Shown: piece after piece, positions 30,334 to 38,053 of the stretch | Layout: each line of letters begins with the position of its first letter | How positions within the stretch are numbered: position 1 is the first letter of the stretch | Origin: Patescibacteria group bacterium | GTDB lineage: Bacteria; Patescibacteriota; Patescibacteriia; SCPX01 | Length of the DNA: 40,423 bases | Assembly (NCBI GenBank): GCA_004298615.1 | Contig: SCPX01000066.1 | Span: forward strand, 1 to 40,423 | Direction of reading: 5' to 3' | Position numbers and translations under genes: made by a program | Notes under the pieces: generated by a model | The model's input: only the letters and a program-made list of their open reading frames with translations | Told to the model about the DNA's origin: nothing | The model's database searches: none

Positions 30334-32601
30334 TCATTTATTCCACAGCCGGCCTTCCTCAAAGACTTGCCTCTTCCATTGATAATAGCTTTTCAATTCG
30401 CAGAGCGTTAGCGGCGCCTTGGGATCTGATTGCAAATTTTCCGGGCAATCCAATTGACTGGGTACGCCATAATCAATGGCGCGGCCGCCCTTATCATCTG
30501 AACGATTTATAAACAGCCCGAATTCGTGCATTCCGACGAGATTCTGATATTGTTCTCTATCGTCAAAAATGGAATGGCCGTCAAAAGCGTTATTGGCATT
30601 CAGCCCGAGAATATGGAGGATCGTCGGCGCCAAATCCATGCTGGAGGAAAAAGTCTCCACCTTATCGGGCAGGACCGAATCCGGCACATACATCATAAAG
30701 GCGATTTCGTCGTAAAAAGTCGCTTTACCGGCGTATTCCGGAAAAACGCTGCCCTGAATTCCGCCCGGAAAAATCGCGTGATCGGCGATTACCGCGACAA
30801 TCGTATTTTCAGCCAATTCGCTGTTATTAAATTTATCCCAAAAAATTCCAAAAGCATCGTCGGTCGTATGCACGGCATCCAGCACATCGCTTTTGCCGTT
30901 TTCCCATTTAATCAAATCCTTGGTCATTGTGTACGGAAAATGCAAATCAACGGTTGCAAGCATCATCAGAAAAGAATCACCCGACTTATTATTCATCATA
31001 TCAAATAAGACTGGAAACATCTGATGATCCGAATATCCCCAAGACAAAGGCTCGCCCTGAATTGTTTTTGCGAGATCCTCTTTTCCAAAAACTTCATCCA
31101 CGCCCATGCCGGTAAAAATCGTGTCTTTGCTGGAAAATTCGCGGCTTACCGCCGTGGTGTATGACGAGTATGAATATCCATGTTCTTTCAATATTTTAGG
31201 CAAGCAAGTTAGCCGGAATTCGCGTATGCCTTTTTTCTTATGAATTTCATCGTGGCCCGTTGGCGGCAAATAAGAGCAGAGCTCGGCTAAAGTCCCCGTG
31301 ATCGTGGGAGTTGAAGCATTGTAAACATTTTTAAAAACCGTAGTATCGGGGTCGGCCGCCATTTTATCAAAATTGGGCGTCAGATCATTGAAGCGGTTTC
31401 CATTGTATGTATTGACGAATCTGGCGGAAAGCGATTCCACAAAAATTATCACAATATTGGGCTTAGTATTTTTCAATCTTTCCGGCAATAGATTTTTTCC
31501 TTCGGAATAAACTTTATCTTTTTGCGCCACCAAAAATTTATCCGGCTTGTAGAATAATCCGTATTTTTCCAATTTTCCGAAAAGCTCTTTGGATAAAACG
31601 ATTTCCTTTGTTTCGCCCGTAAAATATTTATAAAAATTTTTGGCAATGGCGTATTCGGGCGTGGTATAAAAAGATCTCGTGCTGAAAAGAATTAAAATCC
31701 CGGCCGCCAAAATCAGAGAAAAATAAAAATACCAATACCGGCGCGGAGAAACTTTAAAGGCGCGCAAAATCTTTCTGATAACATAAATGATCACCGCCAG
31801 ACAAAGGGCGTAGCCGAAAAGTAAAAGAAAGCTCAACCAGTTCCAAATCACCATGCCGGCGCCTTTGGCATGCTCAAAAGCCACCGGATTTACATAAAGT
31901 CCGGAAAAATACAGAATGCCGATATTGATTACCCAAAAAAACATAACCGCGGCAAATAGGACGCCCCATACTCCGAAACCGATCCACCGCCGGCGAGGAG
32001 AAAGGCGCAATGAAATAAATCCGCTGATGGAAAGCCCAATCATCCAAATCATGGTAATGGACAACGATCGGAATAATAAAGTATTGGGCACAAGATGGCG
32101 CGATTCAAAAATATTATACTGATGAGCGTAATATTGCAGGCCGCTATTCAGGGCGAATAAAACAAATGTGACCAAAAATATTCCGCGATTGACGGCGCGT
32201 ATCGCCTCAAAATTTGGATGCTTGGATAGCTGCCGATCCAAAACAAAAAATAAGACCGATAGAATAAAGACTAAATAAATAATGCTTAGGACATCCGATT
32301 TTAGAAAGAAAATGGCAAATAAAAGCGAAGCGATGAAAAACAAGCGATCCAAAATATCATAAAATTCATTGTGCCAAAAATCATTAAAACCCAATCGTTT
32401 CATCAATATTTTATACAAAAACTTTCCGATTCTGTACGAAACATAAATCGCGGTCCAAACTCCGGCCACGATCAAAACAAATCTCCAGGACGGATCTCTC
32501 TTCGCGTGATACCAGTTCCAGCCAAAAGATATGATAAACGAACCGACAATGGCGTATATTGCCGGAATAATATTTTTCATCCTGCCAATTATTGATTTCA
32601 T
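30334..32601 (-). CDS. LTA synthase-like sulfatase-family membrane protein
   Basis: A 755-aa alkaline-phosphatase-superfamily protein. Many TM segments lie in the first half (about 10-310), then a large extracytoplasmic sulfatase domain: NIVIIFVESLSARFVN (metal-binding Glu near 389), LTPNFDKM, ASTPTITGTLAELCS with the Thr nucleophile, and VAVIADHAIFPGG with the late Asp-His pair. LtaS enzymes polymerise glycerol phosphate; others transfer phosphoethanolamine or phosphoglycerol. It has more TM segments than classical LtaS, so the substrate is open. ATG 32601 fits a leaderless promoter; TTG 32619 would overlap the -10. Confidence 0.9.
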   Translation of the reverse strand: MKSIIGRMKNIIPAIYAIVGSFIISFGWNWYHAKRDPSWRFVLIVAGVWTAIYVSYRIGKFLYKILMKRLGFNDFWHNEFYDILDRLFFIASLLFAIFFLKSDVLSIIYLVFILSVLFFVLDRQLSKHPNFEAIRAVNRGIFLVTFVLFALNSGLQYYAHQYNIFESRHLVPNTLLFRSLSITMIWMIGLSISGFISLRLSPRRRWIGFGVWGVLFAAVMFFWVINIGILYFSGLYVNPVAFEHAKGAGMVIWNWLSFLLLFGYALCLAVIIYVIRKILRAFKVSPRRYWYFYFSLILAAGILILFSTRSFYTTPEYAIAKNFYKYFTGETKEIVLSKELFGKLEKYGLFYKPDKFLVAQKDKVYSEGKNLLPERLKNTKPNIVIIFVESLSARFVNTYNGNRFNDLTPNFDKMAADPDTTVFKNVYNASTPTITGTLAELCSYLPPTGHDEIHKKKGIREFRLTCLPKILKEHGYSYSSYTTAVSREFSSKDTIFTGMGVDEVFGKEDLAKTIQGEPLSWGYSDHQMFPVLFDMMNNKSGDSFLMMLATVDLHFPYTMTKDLIKWENGKSDVLDAVHTTDDAFGIFWDKFNNSELAENTIVAVIADHAIFPGGIQGSVFPEYAGKATFYDEIAFMMYVPDSVLPDKVETFSSSMDLAPTILHILGLNANNAFDGHSIFDDREQYQNLVGMHEFGLFINRSDDKGGRAIDYGVPSQLDCPENLQSDPKAPLTLCELKSYYQWKRQVFEEGRLWNK

Positions 32602-32607
32602 ACAGAT

Positions 32608-32636
32608 AATATAGTACAAATTTTTACAAAAAACAA
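32608..32636 (-). promoter_or_regulatory. Promoter giving a leaderless transcript (LTA-synthase-like gene)
   Basis: Minus strand TTGTTT (32636-32631), 17 bp, TATATT (32613-32608), then 6 nt to ATG 32601. The -35 box is built from the T tract of the upstream gene's terminator. Confidence 0.6.
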
Positions 32637-32660
32637 GGAGAGGCGTTGAGCACCTCTCCT
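32630..32660 (-). terminator. Terminator of the coaD-HD operon
   Basis: Minus strand: AGGAGAGG (32660-32653) - 9 nt - CCTCTCCT (32643-32636), then TGTTTTTTG. It lies 22 bp after the HD gene stop. Confidence 0.85.
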
Positions 32661-32681
32661 AAAAGAATGCGTTTTGGATTA

Positions 32682-33302
32682 TTAAGCGCCGAATTCTTTT
32701 ATCCAGCGAGTCAGATTATCGCGCGCCTGTTCTTCATATTTCTTATGAAAAAATTGGGTTAAGAATATTGAAGGGCGTTTAAGGAATCTTTGCAGAATTT
32801 TAGCGCGTTCCGGGTAAAATATTTCATCCGGGATAAAAGAATATTCTTCTCTGATATTTTTTGAATCCCTTAAAAATTCAGTCCACGGTTTACCGAGCGA
32901 TGATAAATCTATATCAACCAATACTTGGGCGTCAATTTTTCGCGGCTGCCGCAAATGCCTGGTGTCCATTATCAGGGCATATACCGTCATACCGTACGAA
33001 TCTGAAAGCTTGGCTAATCTCATTACATTGAGAGCGAATTTTGCGCTGCGCAATTCATTATTTGATGATTTCGGATAATAAATCGCATCATGAAACCAAA
33101 TCGCCATCTCAACCGCTTCCGGATCATTTGGCAAGTGCCGCACATATTCAAATTGCTGAAGGGACTGGTGAATATGATTGGTATTATGATACTTCCTTTG
33201 CGGTTCGCTGTACAACTCTTTTAATTTGCAAAATACTACTAGACCATCGCCTTTTGCGTCAATCCTTTGCCATAAATCCAAAAATTTATCCTTGTCTGTC
33301 AT
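32682..33302 (-). CDS. HD-domain predicted metal-dependent hydrolase (COG4339-like)
   Basis: A 206-aa soluble protein with the features of the COG4339 group: [18 protein letters not shown], where the first His sits, [12 protein letters not shown] with the HD doublet, [11 protein letters not shown], and [12 protein letters not shown] with the last Asp. This gives a complete H...HD...D metal site. Substrates of the group are unknown; phosphohydrolase activity is typical of the HD superfamily. The start overlaps coaD by 17 bp, so translation is coupled. Confidence 0.9.
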   Translation of the reverse strand: MTDKDKFLDLWQRIDAKGDGLVVFCKLKELYSEPQRKYHNTNHIHQSLQQFEYVRHLPNDPEAVEMAIWFHDAIYYPKSSNNELRSAKFALNVMRLAKLSDSYGMTVYALIMDTRHLRQPRKIDAQVLVDIDLSSLGKPWTEFLRDSKNIREEYSFIPDEIFYPERAKILQRFLKRPSIFLTQFFHKKYEEQARDNLTRWIKEFGA

Positions 33303-33786
33303 TGTACCACCTCCTTAAGCGTTCAAATACCGTTTCCGGCACATATCGCTGAACTACAAGATCCCATCCTTCGGGTCCGACCAATCCTTTGACAAAGCTT
33401 GAGCTGATTTCAGCTATCTCGCGCGGCGGGATAAGGAAAACAGTCGTGATATTTAAATCCAGGTCGCCGTTGACATAGCGCATCTCCCGCTCGTATTCAT
33501 AATCTCTTTGTGAACGGATGCCGCGCAAAATATACCGCGCGTGTGTTTCTCTGGCATAATGGACCAAGAACTTGTTCTCAAACGAAGTGATTTCGACGGT
33601 TCGATATTTTTTTAATACCTCATTCATCATATCCAGCCGTTCGTCCATTGTAAATGTATATTTTTTCTCAGGATTCGTTCCTAATGCCACCACCAACTCG
33701 TCGAAAACCTCAACTCCCTTTTTAATCATCCATAAATGCCCGTTTGTTATCGGATCAAAACTGCCGGCATACACCGCTCTTTTCAT
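33286..33786 (-). CDS. coaD: Phosphopantetheine adenylyltransferase
   Basis: A 166-aa enzyme for the penultimate step of coenzyme A synthesis, making dephospho-CoA from ATP and phosphopantetheine. It shows [11 protein letters not shown] (7-17) with the catalytic H17, [22 protein letters not shown] and the ISSSFVKGL end motif. AGGAGG precedes the ATG at good spacing, one of the few strong Shine-Dalgarno sites in the window. It heads a two-gene operon with the HD hydrolase. No other CoA genes are near. Confidence 0.97.
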   Translation of the reverse strand: MKRAVYAGSFDPITNGHLWMIKKGVEVFDELVVALGTNPEKKYTFTMDERLDMMNEVLKKYRTVEITSFENKFLVHYARETHARYILRGIRSQRDYEYEREMRYVNGDLDLNITTVFLIPPREIAEISSSFVKGLVGPEGWDLVVQRYVPETVFERLRRWYNDRQG

Positions 33787-33851
33787 TTCAACCTCCTTTT
33801 GTTATGGTTATTATTGAATGAACATATGCTTTATTCAAGCACCAACAGCAA

Positions 33852-33880
33852 ACCTTAGCACCTTCGCGAATTTTTGTCAA
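33852..33880 (-). promoter_or_regulatory. Extended -10 promoter of coaD
   Basis: Minus strand TTGACA (33880-33875), 17 bp, TAAGGT (33857-33852) preceded by TGC. The leader holds an imperfect inverted repeat TTGAAT (33814-33819) / ATTCAA (33833-33838). Confidence 0.65.
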
Positions 33881-33905
33881 TAATAAAAGTCTTTTGTCTT
33901 ACCGA

Positions 33906-34786
33906 TTACTCCAAAATCTCCTTTATCCACTTAGCGACTTCACGCGCGACTTCTTTTTCATGATTAAAATAACTATGAGACGCGTTGTCTATAATCAGAG
34001 TTTTGGAATTATTGCTCCTGATATGTTTCTCAAGTGATGCCAAATCTTTCTTTGGAGAAAATACGGTCGCGTCGTCTTTTCCGCCGTAAAATGCAAAGAT
34101 GGGTATTTTAATGCTTTCTAATTCCTTAAAATTCCGCCCCGCAAAATAGGAAACACATCAGTCTTAGCGCCATCCGCGAAAATATTCAGAAAGCTTTTGG
34201 CTGATTTATAATACCAACCCCAAATTTTACGAGATAAAATATGATCGCCTTTTCCTCGGGCAATTAATTTTTTGGCCTCGCGTAAAAATTGATTGAATGA
34301 TTTTTTCAAAAACTTTTTTCTAGCCAAACCGAGCATATCGGGAGGCGAAGCTAAAACCATTGCTTTTATTCCGCTTTTATGATTTTTATATTGATAATAA
34401 ACCGCCTTGCACGCGCCTAAACTGTGTCCTTGCAAAATAATTTTATCGTATCCTTTGGATTTTAAAAAATTAATCCAAGCTTCTATATCTAAAACGCAAT
34501 CTTCAAATTTTTAAAAAATCTGACCGGCCCGTTTGTATTTTTCTTTTGGACCGGCTATTTTGAAATCAGCGATAAAATCATGGCCGCGCGTATTTCCCGG
34601 TAAAAATGCATATCCGGCAGCTGTGAATTGTTTTGCCATTTGATCTAAGAAATAATTTTCGTAAAAATTTCCGGCCATTCCATGAATGTGCAAAACAACG
34701 ATCCGTGATTTTTTATCCGGCTCAAAAATCAGCCCGTCAAGCTGCAGTTTGTCCGATGTATAAGTTCTGACTAAAGTTGTTTTCAT
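33906..34786 (-). pseudogene. Alpha/beta hydrolase, broken by a stop codon and a frameshift
   Basis: From ATG 34786 the protein has VVLHIHGMAGNFYENYF (oxyanion region), then an in-frame TAA at codon 92 (34513-34511). The same frame continues at once with KFEDCVLDIEAWINFLKSKG and QGHSLGACKAV, the nucleophile elbow. It stops at 34118, but a -1 frame picks up with FKELESIKIPIFAFYGGKDD and runs to NASHSYFNHEKEV with the final His and TAA 33908-33906. One G-to-T change (GAA to TAA) and one lost base, probably in the A-run near 34125, explain the damage. The start overlaps the stop of the intact hydrolase gene by 1 bp. Confidence 0.9.
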
Positions 34787-35562
34787 TATATTTTATTATT
34801 CTTTAACCATTGATCAAGTAAATGATTTAATTCCTCCAGATGAGTATCTTCACGGAAAGTATGCGGCGCGCCTGATATTATGTGCAATTCTTTGGGTCCC
34901 GGTAAGGCATTATAAAAAATCCTTTGATGTTCCAGAGGAGTTGTTTCGTCTCTTTCTCCGACAATAAGCAGTACCGGCATGGTCAATTTGGAAGCATTTG
35001 GCAATAAGTCATATTTTAATCTGTCTGCCATATGAGACCACTTTAATTTTTTTATTACATCCGGTTTTGATACGCTTTTTTCAATCCGCCAACCGCTTTC
35101 TTTCCATTCTTTTTCTCTCTCTTTATGATTAGCCGTTTCCGTTGTTAATTTACCAGAAACTACCGTAGAAATCGGCGCAAGGCATTTTACTCTTTTAGAA
35201 TGATTTTGCGCATACAATGCCGTGCAAATGCCGCCTAAACTGTGGCCGGCTAAACAAAACGGCTCCTCGTACCACTTTTGCGTTTCAGTCCATTTTATCA
35301 CATCTTCCAAGTCCTCGTAATAATTCGTCGTTGTCGCGTCTTCAAAATTTCCATCGCTCTCACCAATAGTATTGGTGGTATCAAACCGAATGGTCGTATA
35401 ACCTTTCTCTTGGAATGCGACCGCTATCGTCAAAATATGCGGCTGTTCTTTAAATCCGCCAAGCCCGTGCATCACAAACGCCAATCCTCTCTGATTTTCC
35501 ACCTGCTCTACAATTACCGCGATCTTTTGTCCTTTTCTATTTTTAATAAATTGCTTTTGCAT
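34786..35562 (-). CDS. Alpha/beta hydrolase
   Basis: A 258-aa serine hydrolase with VMHGLGGFKEQ (oxyanion loop, 30-40), the nucleophile elbow AGHSLGG with S108, acid D205 in VGERDETTP and H234 in SGAPHTF. The triad is complete. It resembles the cytosolic esterase or acylaminoacyl-peptidase-like group; the substrate is unknown. A cap insert rich in Lys/Glu/Trp spans about 140-190. It follows csaA by 9 bp and precedes the broken hydrolase, with stop and start overlapping. Confidence 0.92.
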   Translation of the reverse strand: MQKQFIKNRKGQKIAVIVEQVENQRGLAFVMHGLGGFKEQPHILTIAVAFQEKGYTTIRFDTTNTIGESDGNFEDATTTNYYEDLEDVIKWTETQKWYEEPFCLAGHSLGGICTALYAQNHSKRVKCLAPISTVVSGKLTTETANHKEREKEWKESGWRIEKSVSKPDVIKKLKWSHMADRLKYDLLPNASKLTMPVLLIVGERDETTPLEHQRIFYNALPGPKELHIISGAPHTFREDTHLEELNHLLDQWLKNNKI

Positions 35563-35571
35563 AAAATTTTA

Positions 35572-35904
35572 TTAATACAGCCTACTGCCGACAGGAGCGT
35601 CAAGATCCGGCGCGATTAAAATACAATTGCCGTTTGCGTCCGGCACACCCAGGGTTAAAACTTCGGATATTTCCGGTCCGATTTTTCTCGGCGGAAAATT
35701 TACAATACCCAAGATTTTCTTTTCCAAGAGAATCTCTTTCGTATAGTTTTGCGTCAATTGAGCGCAGGATTGCTTAATGCCGATCCCCTCCCCAAAATCA
35801 ATTTTAAACTTATACATAGGCTTCCGCGCCTCGGGAAAATCACTGATTTCAATAATTTTCCCAACCCTGACATCAAGCTTTTGAAGATCTTCTATCGTTG
35901 CCAT
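35572..35904 (-). CDS. csaA: tRNA-binding protein CsaA-like
   Basis: A 110-aa EMAP-II/OB-fold tRNA-binding domain standing alone. LDVRVGKIIEISDFPEARKPMYKFKIDFG (split about residues 9-38), IKQSCAQLTQNYT, ILGIVNFPPRKIG and SEVLTLGVPD are the CsaA signatures. CsaA proteins are dimers with tRNA-binding and proposed chaperone activity. A TATAAT at 35934-35929 (minus) gives a leader of about 20 nt. It probably starts the transcript of the two alpha/beta hydrolase genes. Confidence 0.9.
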   Translation of the reverse strand: MATIEDLQKLDVRVGKIIEISDFPEARKPMYKFKIDFGEGIGIKQSCAQLTQNYTKEILLEKKILGIVNFPPRKIGPEISEVLTLGVPDANGNCILIAPDLDAPVGSRLY

Positions 35905-35928
35905 AAATTCAATAAATTAACGGTAGTT

Positions 35929-35934
35929 ATTATA
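35929..35934 (-). promoter_or_regulatory. -10 element upstream of csaA
   Basis: A perfect TATAAT on the minus strand lies 25 bp before ATG 35904, in the gap after the DUF218 gene. No convincing -35 box is seen. Confidence 0.35.
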
Positions 35935-35940
35935 CACTAT

Positions 35941-36525
35941 TTAATCCAATCCTAAATTTCCTTTAAGCGCGTATTCCCCTATTTTCCTCACCTCATCTAT
36001 TAAATGATTTCTCAATTTCTTATTTTTCCACCAATTTTTAAGTTCGTGATTTGGCGTTTCAAAAAGTTGAAGCAGGTATTTGGTGTCTTTGGAAAGATTT
36101 CGGCGGATTGTCATAAGCGCTCTCCGGCCGTGAAAAACCTTGTGCAAAACAATAATCTTTTTTGGGACTTTCCCAAACTGTTTAATAATAATCGGTTTTG
36201 AAAATAATACATTCTCCAAACTATTTGTCGCCTTGGGTTCAATTAAAATCTTTTCCTCAGGCACGCCCATTTTTATAAGATTGTCCCTTTGCCATTTCGC
36301 TTCGGTGATATTTTGAAATGATTTATCAAATGCCTTATCAGGGGATTTGTTTACGCCTCCGGAAATTAGAATATAATCGCAAAAGCCGCTCTTAAACATT
36401 TTTGCCGCAGCTTCGTACAGCTCTTTTCTTGGAAATCCAAAGCAAAAGCACAACGGGGCTTTTTCAAGCTTGTCGCTTTTAACCATTAAAAAATCTTCTA
36501 TGGCTTTTACCGTTGATTTATTCAT
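35941..36525 (-). CDS. DUF218 / YdcF-ElyC family protein
   Basis: A 194-aa protein with the DUF218 Rossmann-like core: CFCFGFPRKELYEAAAKMF, YILISGGVNKSPDKAF, EKILIEPKATNSLENVLFS and KKIIVLHKVFHGRRALMTIRR. Unlike ElyC and SanA it has no N-terminal membrane anchor, so it is cytosolic. Family members are linked to envelope polysaccharide metabolism or nucleotide binding, but the reaction is not known. No Shine-Dalgarno is seen. The upstream 47 bp is AT-rich with several AATATT units. Confidence 0.85.
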   Translation of the reverse strand: MNKSTVKAIEDFLMVKSDKLEKAPLCFCFGFPRKELYEAAAKMFKSGFCDYILISGGVNKSPDKAFDKSFQNITEAKWQRDNLIKMGVPEEKILIEPKATNSLENVLFSKPIIIKQFGKVPKKIIVLHKVFHGRRALMTIRRNLSKDTKYLLQLFETPNHELKNWWKNKKLRNHLIDEVRKIGEYALKGNLGLD

Positions 36526-36572
36526 AAAGTCAAGTTATTTCTTCTATTCCAATATTATCAAGAATATTAGAA

Positions 36573-37328
36573 TTATTTATACTTCAAAAACCAGTCATAG
36601 GTTTCTTGGAGAAGTTTTTCTTCCGCTCCGTCCTCGTCAAAACAATGAGTGGCGTTTTTTATAATACTAAATGCCTTAGGTTTATTAGCAACTTTAAAAT
36701 ATCTTTTTCCGCCTTTAATCAATACGCCCTTACCAGCTACAATGATTTTAATTGGAACATTTACCGATCTAATTAATTCCTCGCATTTCTTAGCGGTCAA
36801 TTGTATTGCCTCATCTCTCATATATTTACCGATAATAAATGCCACTCCCCAATCTTCAATATAACTTTTATGACCTTGTATCCGTCCAAGATATTTTGCA
36901 TTTTTTAGAAACTTAAACGGATCAAAACTTGAATCCCAAAGCACCACGGCGTCATATCTTTTCTTTTGTGACATCAGTATAGTCGGGCCGCCGTAACTAT
37001 GTCCGGCAACAAAAATCTTCTTTACGCCTTTGTTTTTAAAATAATCAATAACTTGATCTAGATCTTTGGCGTGCGTATCCAAGGTACAATTTTGCAAATG
37101 TCGTGAATATTTCTCATCACCATATAAATCAAATCGGAACGATGGCCAGTCGCAATTTGCAAAAAAACGCGAGCCATTAAAAAAAATATGCTCATTTTTG
37201 TGACCAGTAAGCCCATGAACAAAAATGATCAATGGCCGTTCGCGTAAGAGCGTTCCATTATTCGGGAGGCGCAATACTCCATAAATATATTTTCCGTCGC
37301 CGGTTTTAATCTTAATTTCTTTTTCCAT
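36573..37328 (-). CDS. Alpha/beta hydrolase with atypical acid position
   Basis: A 251-aa serine-hydrolase-fold protein with FVHGLTGHKNEH (36-47), nucleophile elbow AGHSYGGPT with S111, and a late His in NATHCFDED (H228). Where the catalytic acid normally falls after the sixth strand, the sequence reads VAGKGVLIKGG, with Gly at position 201 instead of Asp. Another acid such as D230 or E231 may serve, or the enzyme is a variant. A lid of about 130-190 is rich in Lys and aromatics. It follows DUF5667 by 24 bp. Confidence 0.85.
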   Translation of the reverse strand: MEKEIKIKTGDGKYIYGVLRLPNNGTLLRERPLIIFVHGLTGHKNEHIFFNGSRFFANCDWPSFRFDLYGDEKYSRHLQNCTLDTHAKDLDQVIDYFKNKGVKKIFVAGHSYGGPTILMSQKKRYDAVVLWDSSFDPFKFLKNAKYLGRIQGHKSYIEDWGVAFIIGKYMRDEAIQLTAKKCEELIRSVNVPIKIIVAGKGVLIKGGKRYFKVANKPKAFSIIKNATHCFDEDGAEEKLLQETYDWFLKYK

Positions 37329-37352
37329 AAATTTATCGCCACCGTATGAAAA

Positions 37353-38012
37353 TTATTCCAAATCCTCGTTGGTTAATTGATTCTGAACTTGATTTTTAAT
37401 CGTCTTTGCTTTATTGATGGCGCCGCTCATAACATCGGGATTGGTGAGCCGTTCCAAAAATCCTGGGAGTTTGTCTTCGGCTTTTTGCAATACTTTTTGA
37501 AGCGCTTGCTTTGCCGGTTCGGGCGCTTTTTGATATACTCTAGACATTACCTCTTGATGCTTTACAATTCGTTCGGAGACTTTGGCAGAAATTGCGTCAA
37601 CATTCTTTTTCGCTTTTTTCAGCTTTTCAATGTCGCTTTGAATTTTATCCGCTTGCGTTTGATAATCATTAAGAATCTGCGACGCTTTATCAATATTGCC
37701 TTTATCCAAAAGCTGCCCGTATTCAGCCAATCTGATTTCTGAAAATTTTAGCCGTTTTTCAATCTTTTTTTCCGCGTCAAAAGTGAAAAAAAATTCAATC
37801 CCCTCTTTCCATTTTTTAAGAAAATACAATTTGCTTTCCGGACTCAATCCCACCGAAAGATTGAAATTGGTGGCTTGCGAAAAATTTACATTCAGGGTAT
37901 CGTTTACGCTTGCGTTCGCATTCGCATTTGCATTCAAATTACCATTCGCATTTTGCGCCAGAACCGTTAGCGGAGCAATGAGAATAATCAATAATATTAA
38001 AATATATTTCAT
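37353..38012 (-). CDS. DUF5667-domain exported protein
   Basis: A 219-aa protein with a signal peptide (MKYILILLIILIAPLTVLAQ), an Asn/Ala low-complexity linker made by hexanucleotide repeats, then VGLSPESKLYFLKKWKEGIEFFF, FDAEKKIEKRLKFSEIRLAEYGQLLDKG in two parts, the DUF5667 signature, and a long alpha-helical C-terminus. Such proteins are common on CPR cell surfaces; function unknown. It is divergent from miaB, with 41 bp between the starts. Confidence 0.88.
   Translation of the reverse strand: MKYILILLIILIAPLTVLAQNANGNLNANANANASVNDTLNVNFSQATNFNLSVGLSPESKLYFLKKWKEGIEFFFTFDAEKKIEKRLKFSEIRLAEYGQLLDKGNIDKASQILNDYQTQADKIQSDIEKLKKAKKNVDAISAKVSERIVKHQEVMSRVYQKAPEPAKQALQKVLQKAEDKLPGFLERLTNPDVMSGAINKAKTIKNQVQNQLTNEDLE
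37908..37952. repeat. Hexanucleotide repeat encoding an Asn-Ala linker
   Basis: Minus-strand units GCGAAT, GCAAAT, GCGAAC recur about six times with one interruption. They encode NANGNLNANANANAS just after the signal peptide of the DUF5667 protein. Unit-number changes would alter linker length in frame. Confidence 0.75.
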
Positions 38013-38053
38013 AAGTTTTTAGTTTTTCGCTTTGAGTCTTAAGCTAAATTAAT

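Noticed and set aside
34511-34513. In-frame stop read as recoded sense codon or alternative genetic code
   Set aside because: The codon is TAA, not TGA, and many intact genes here stop at TAA or TGA. A second independent frameshift in the same gene supports plain decay.
38013-38053. Promoters in the miaB/DUF5667 divergent gap
   Set aside because: A TTGACA-like hexamer exists on the minus strand but no acceptable -10 box at 16-18 bp. On the plus strand the only -10-like box is too close to the ATG for a confident call.
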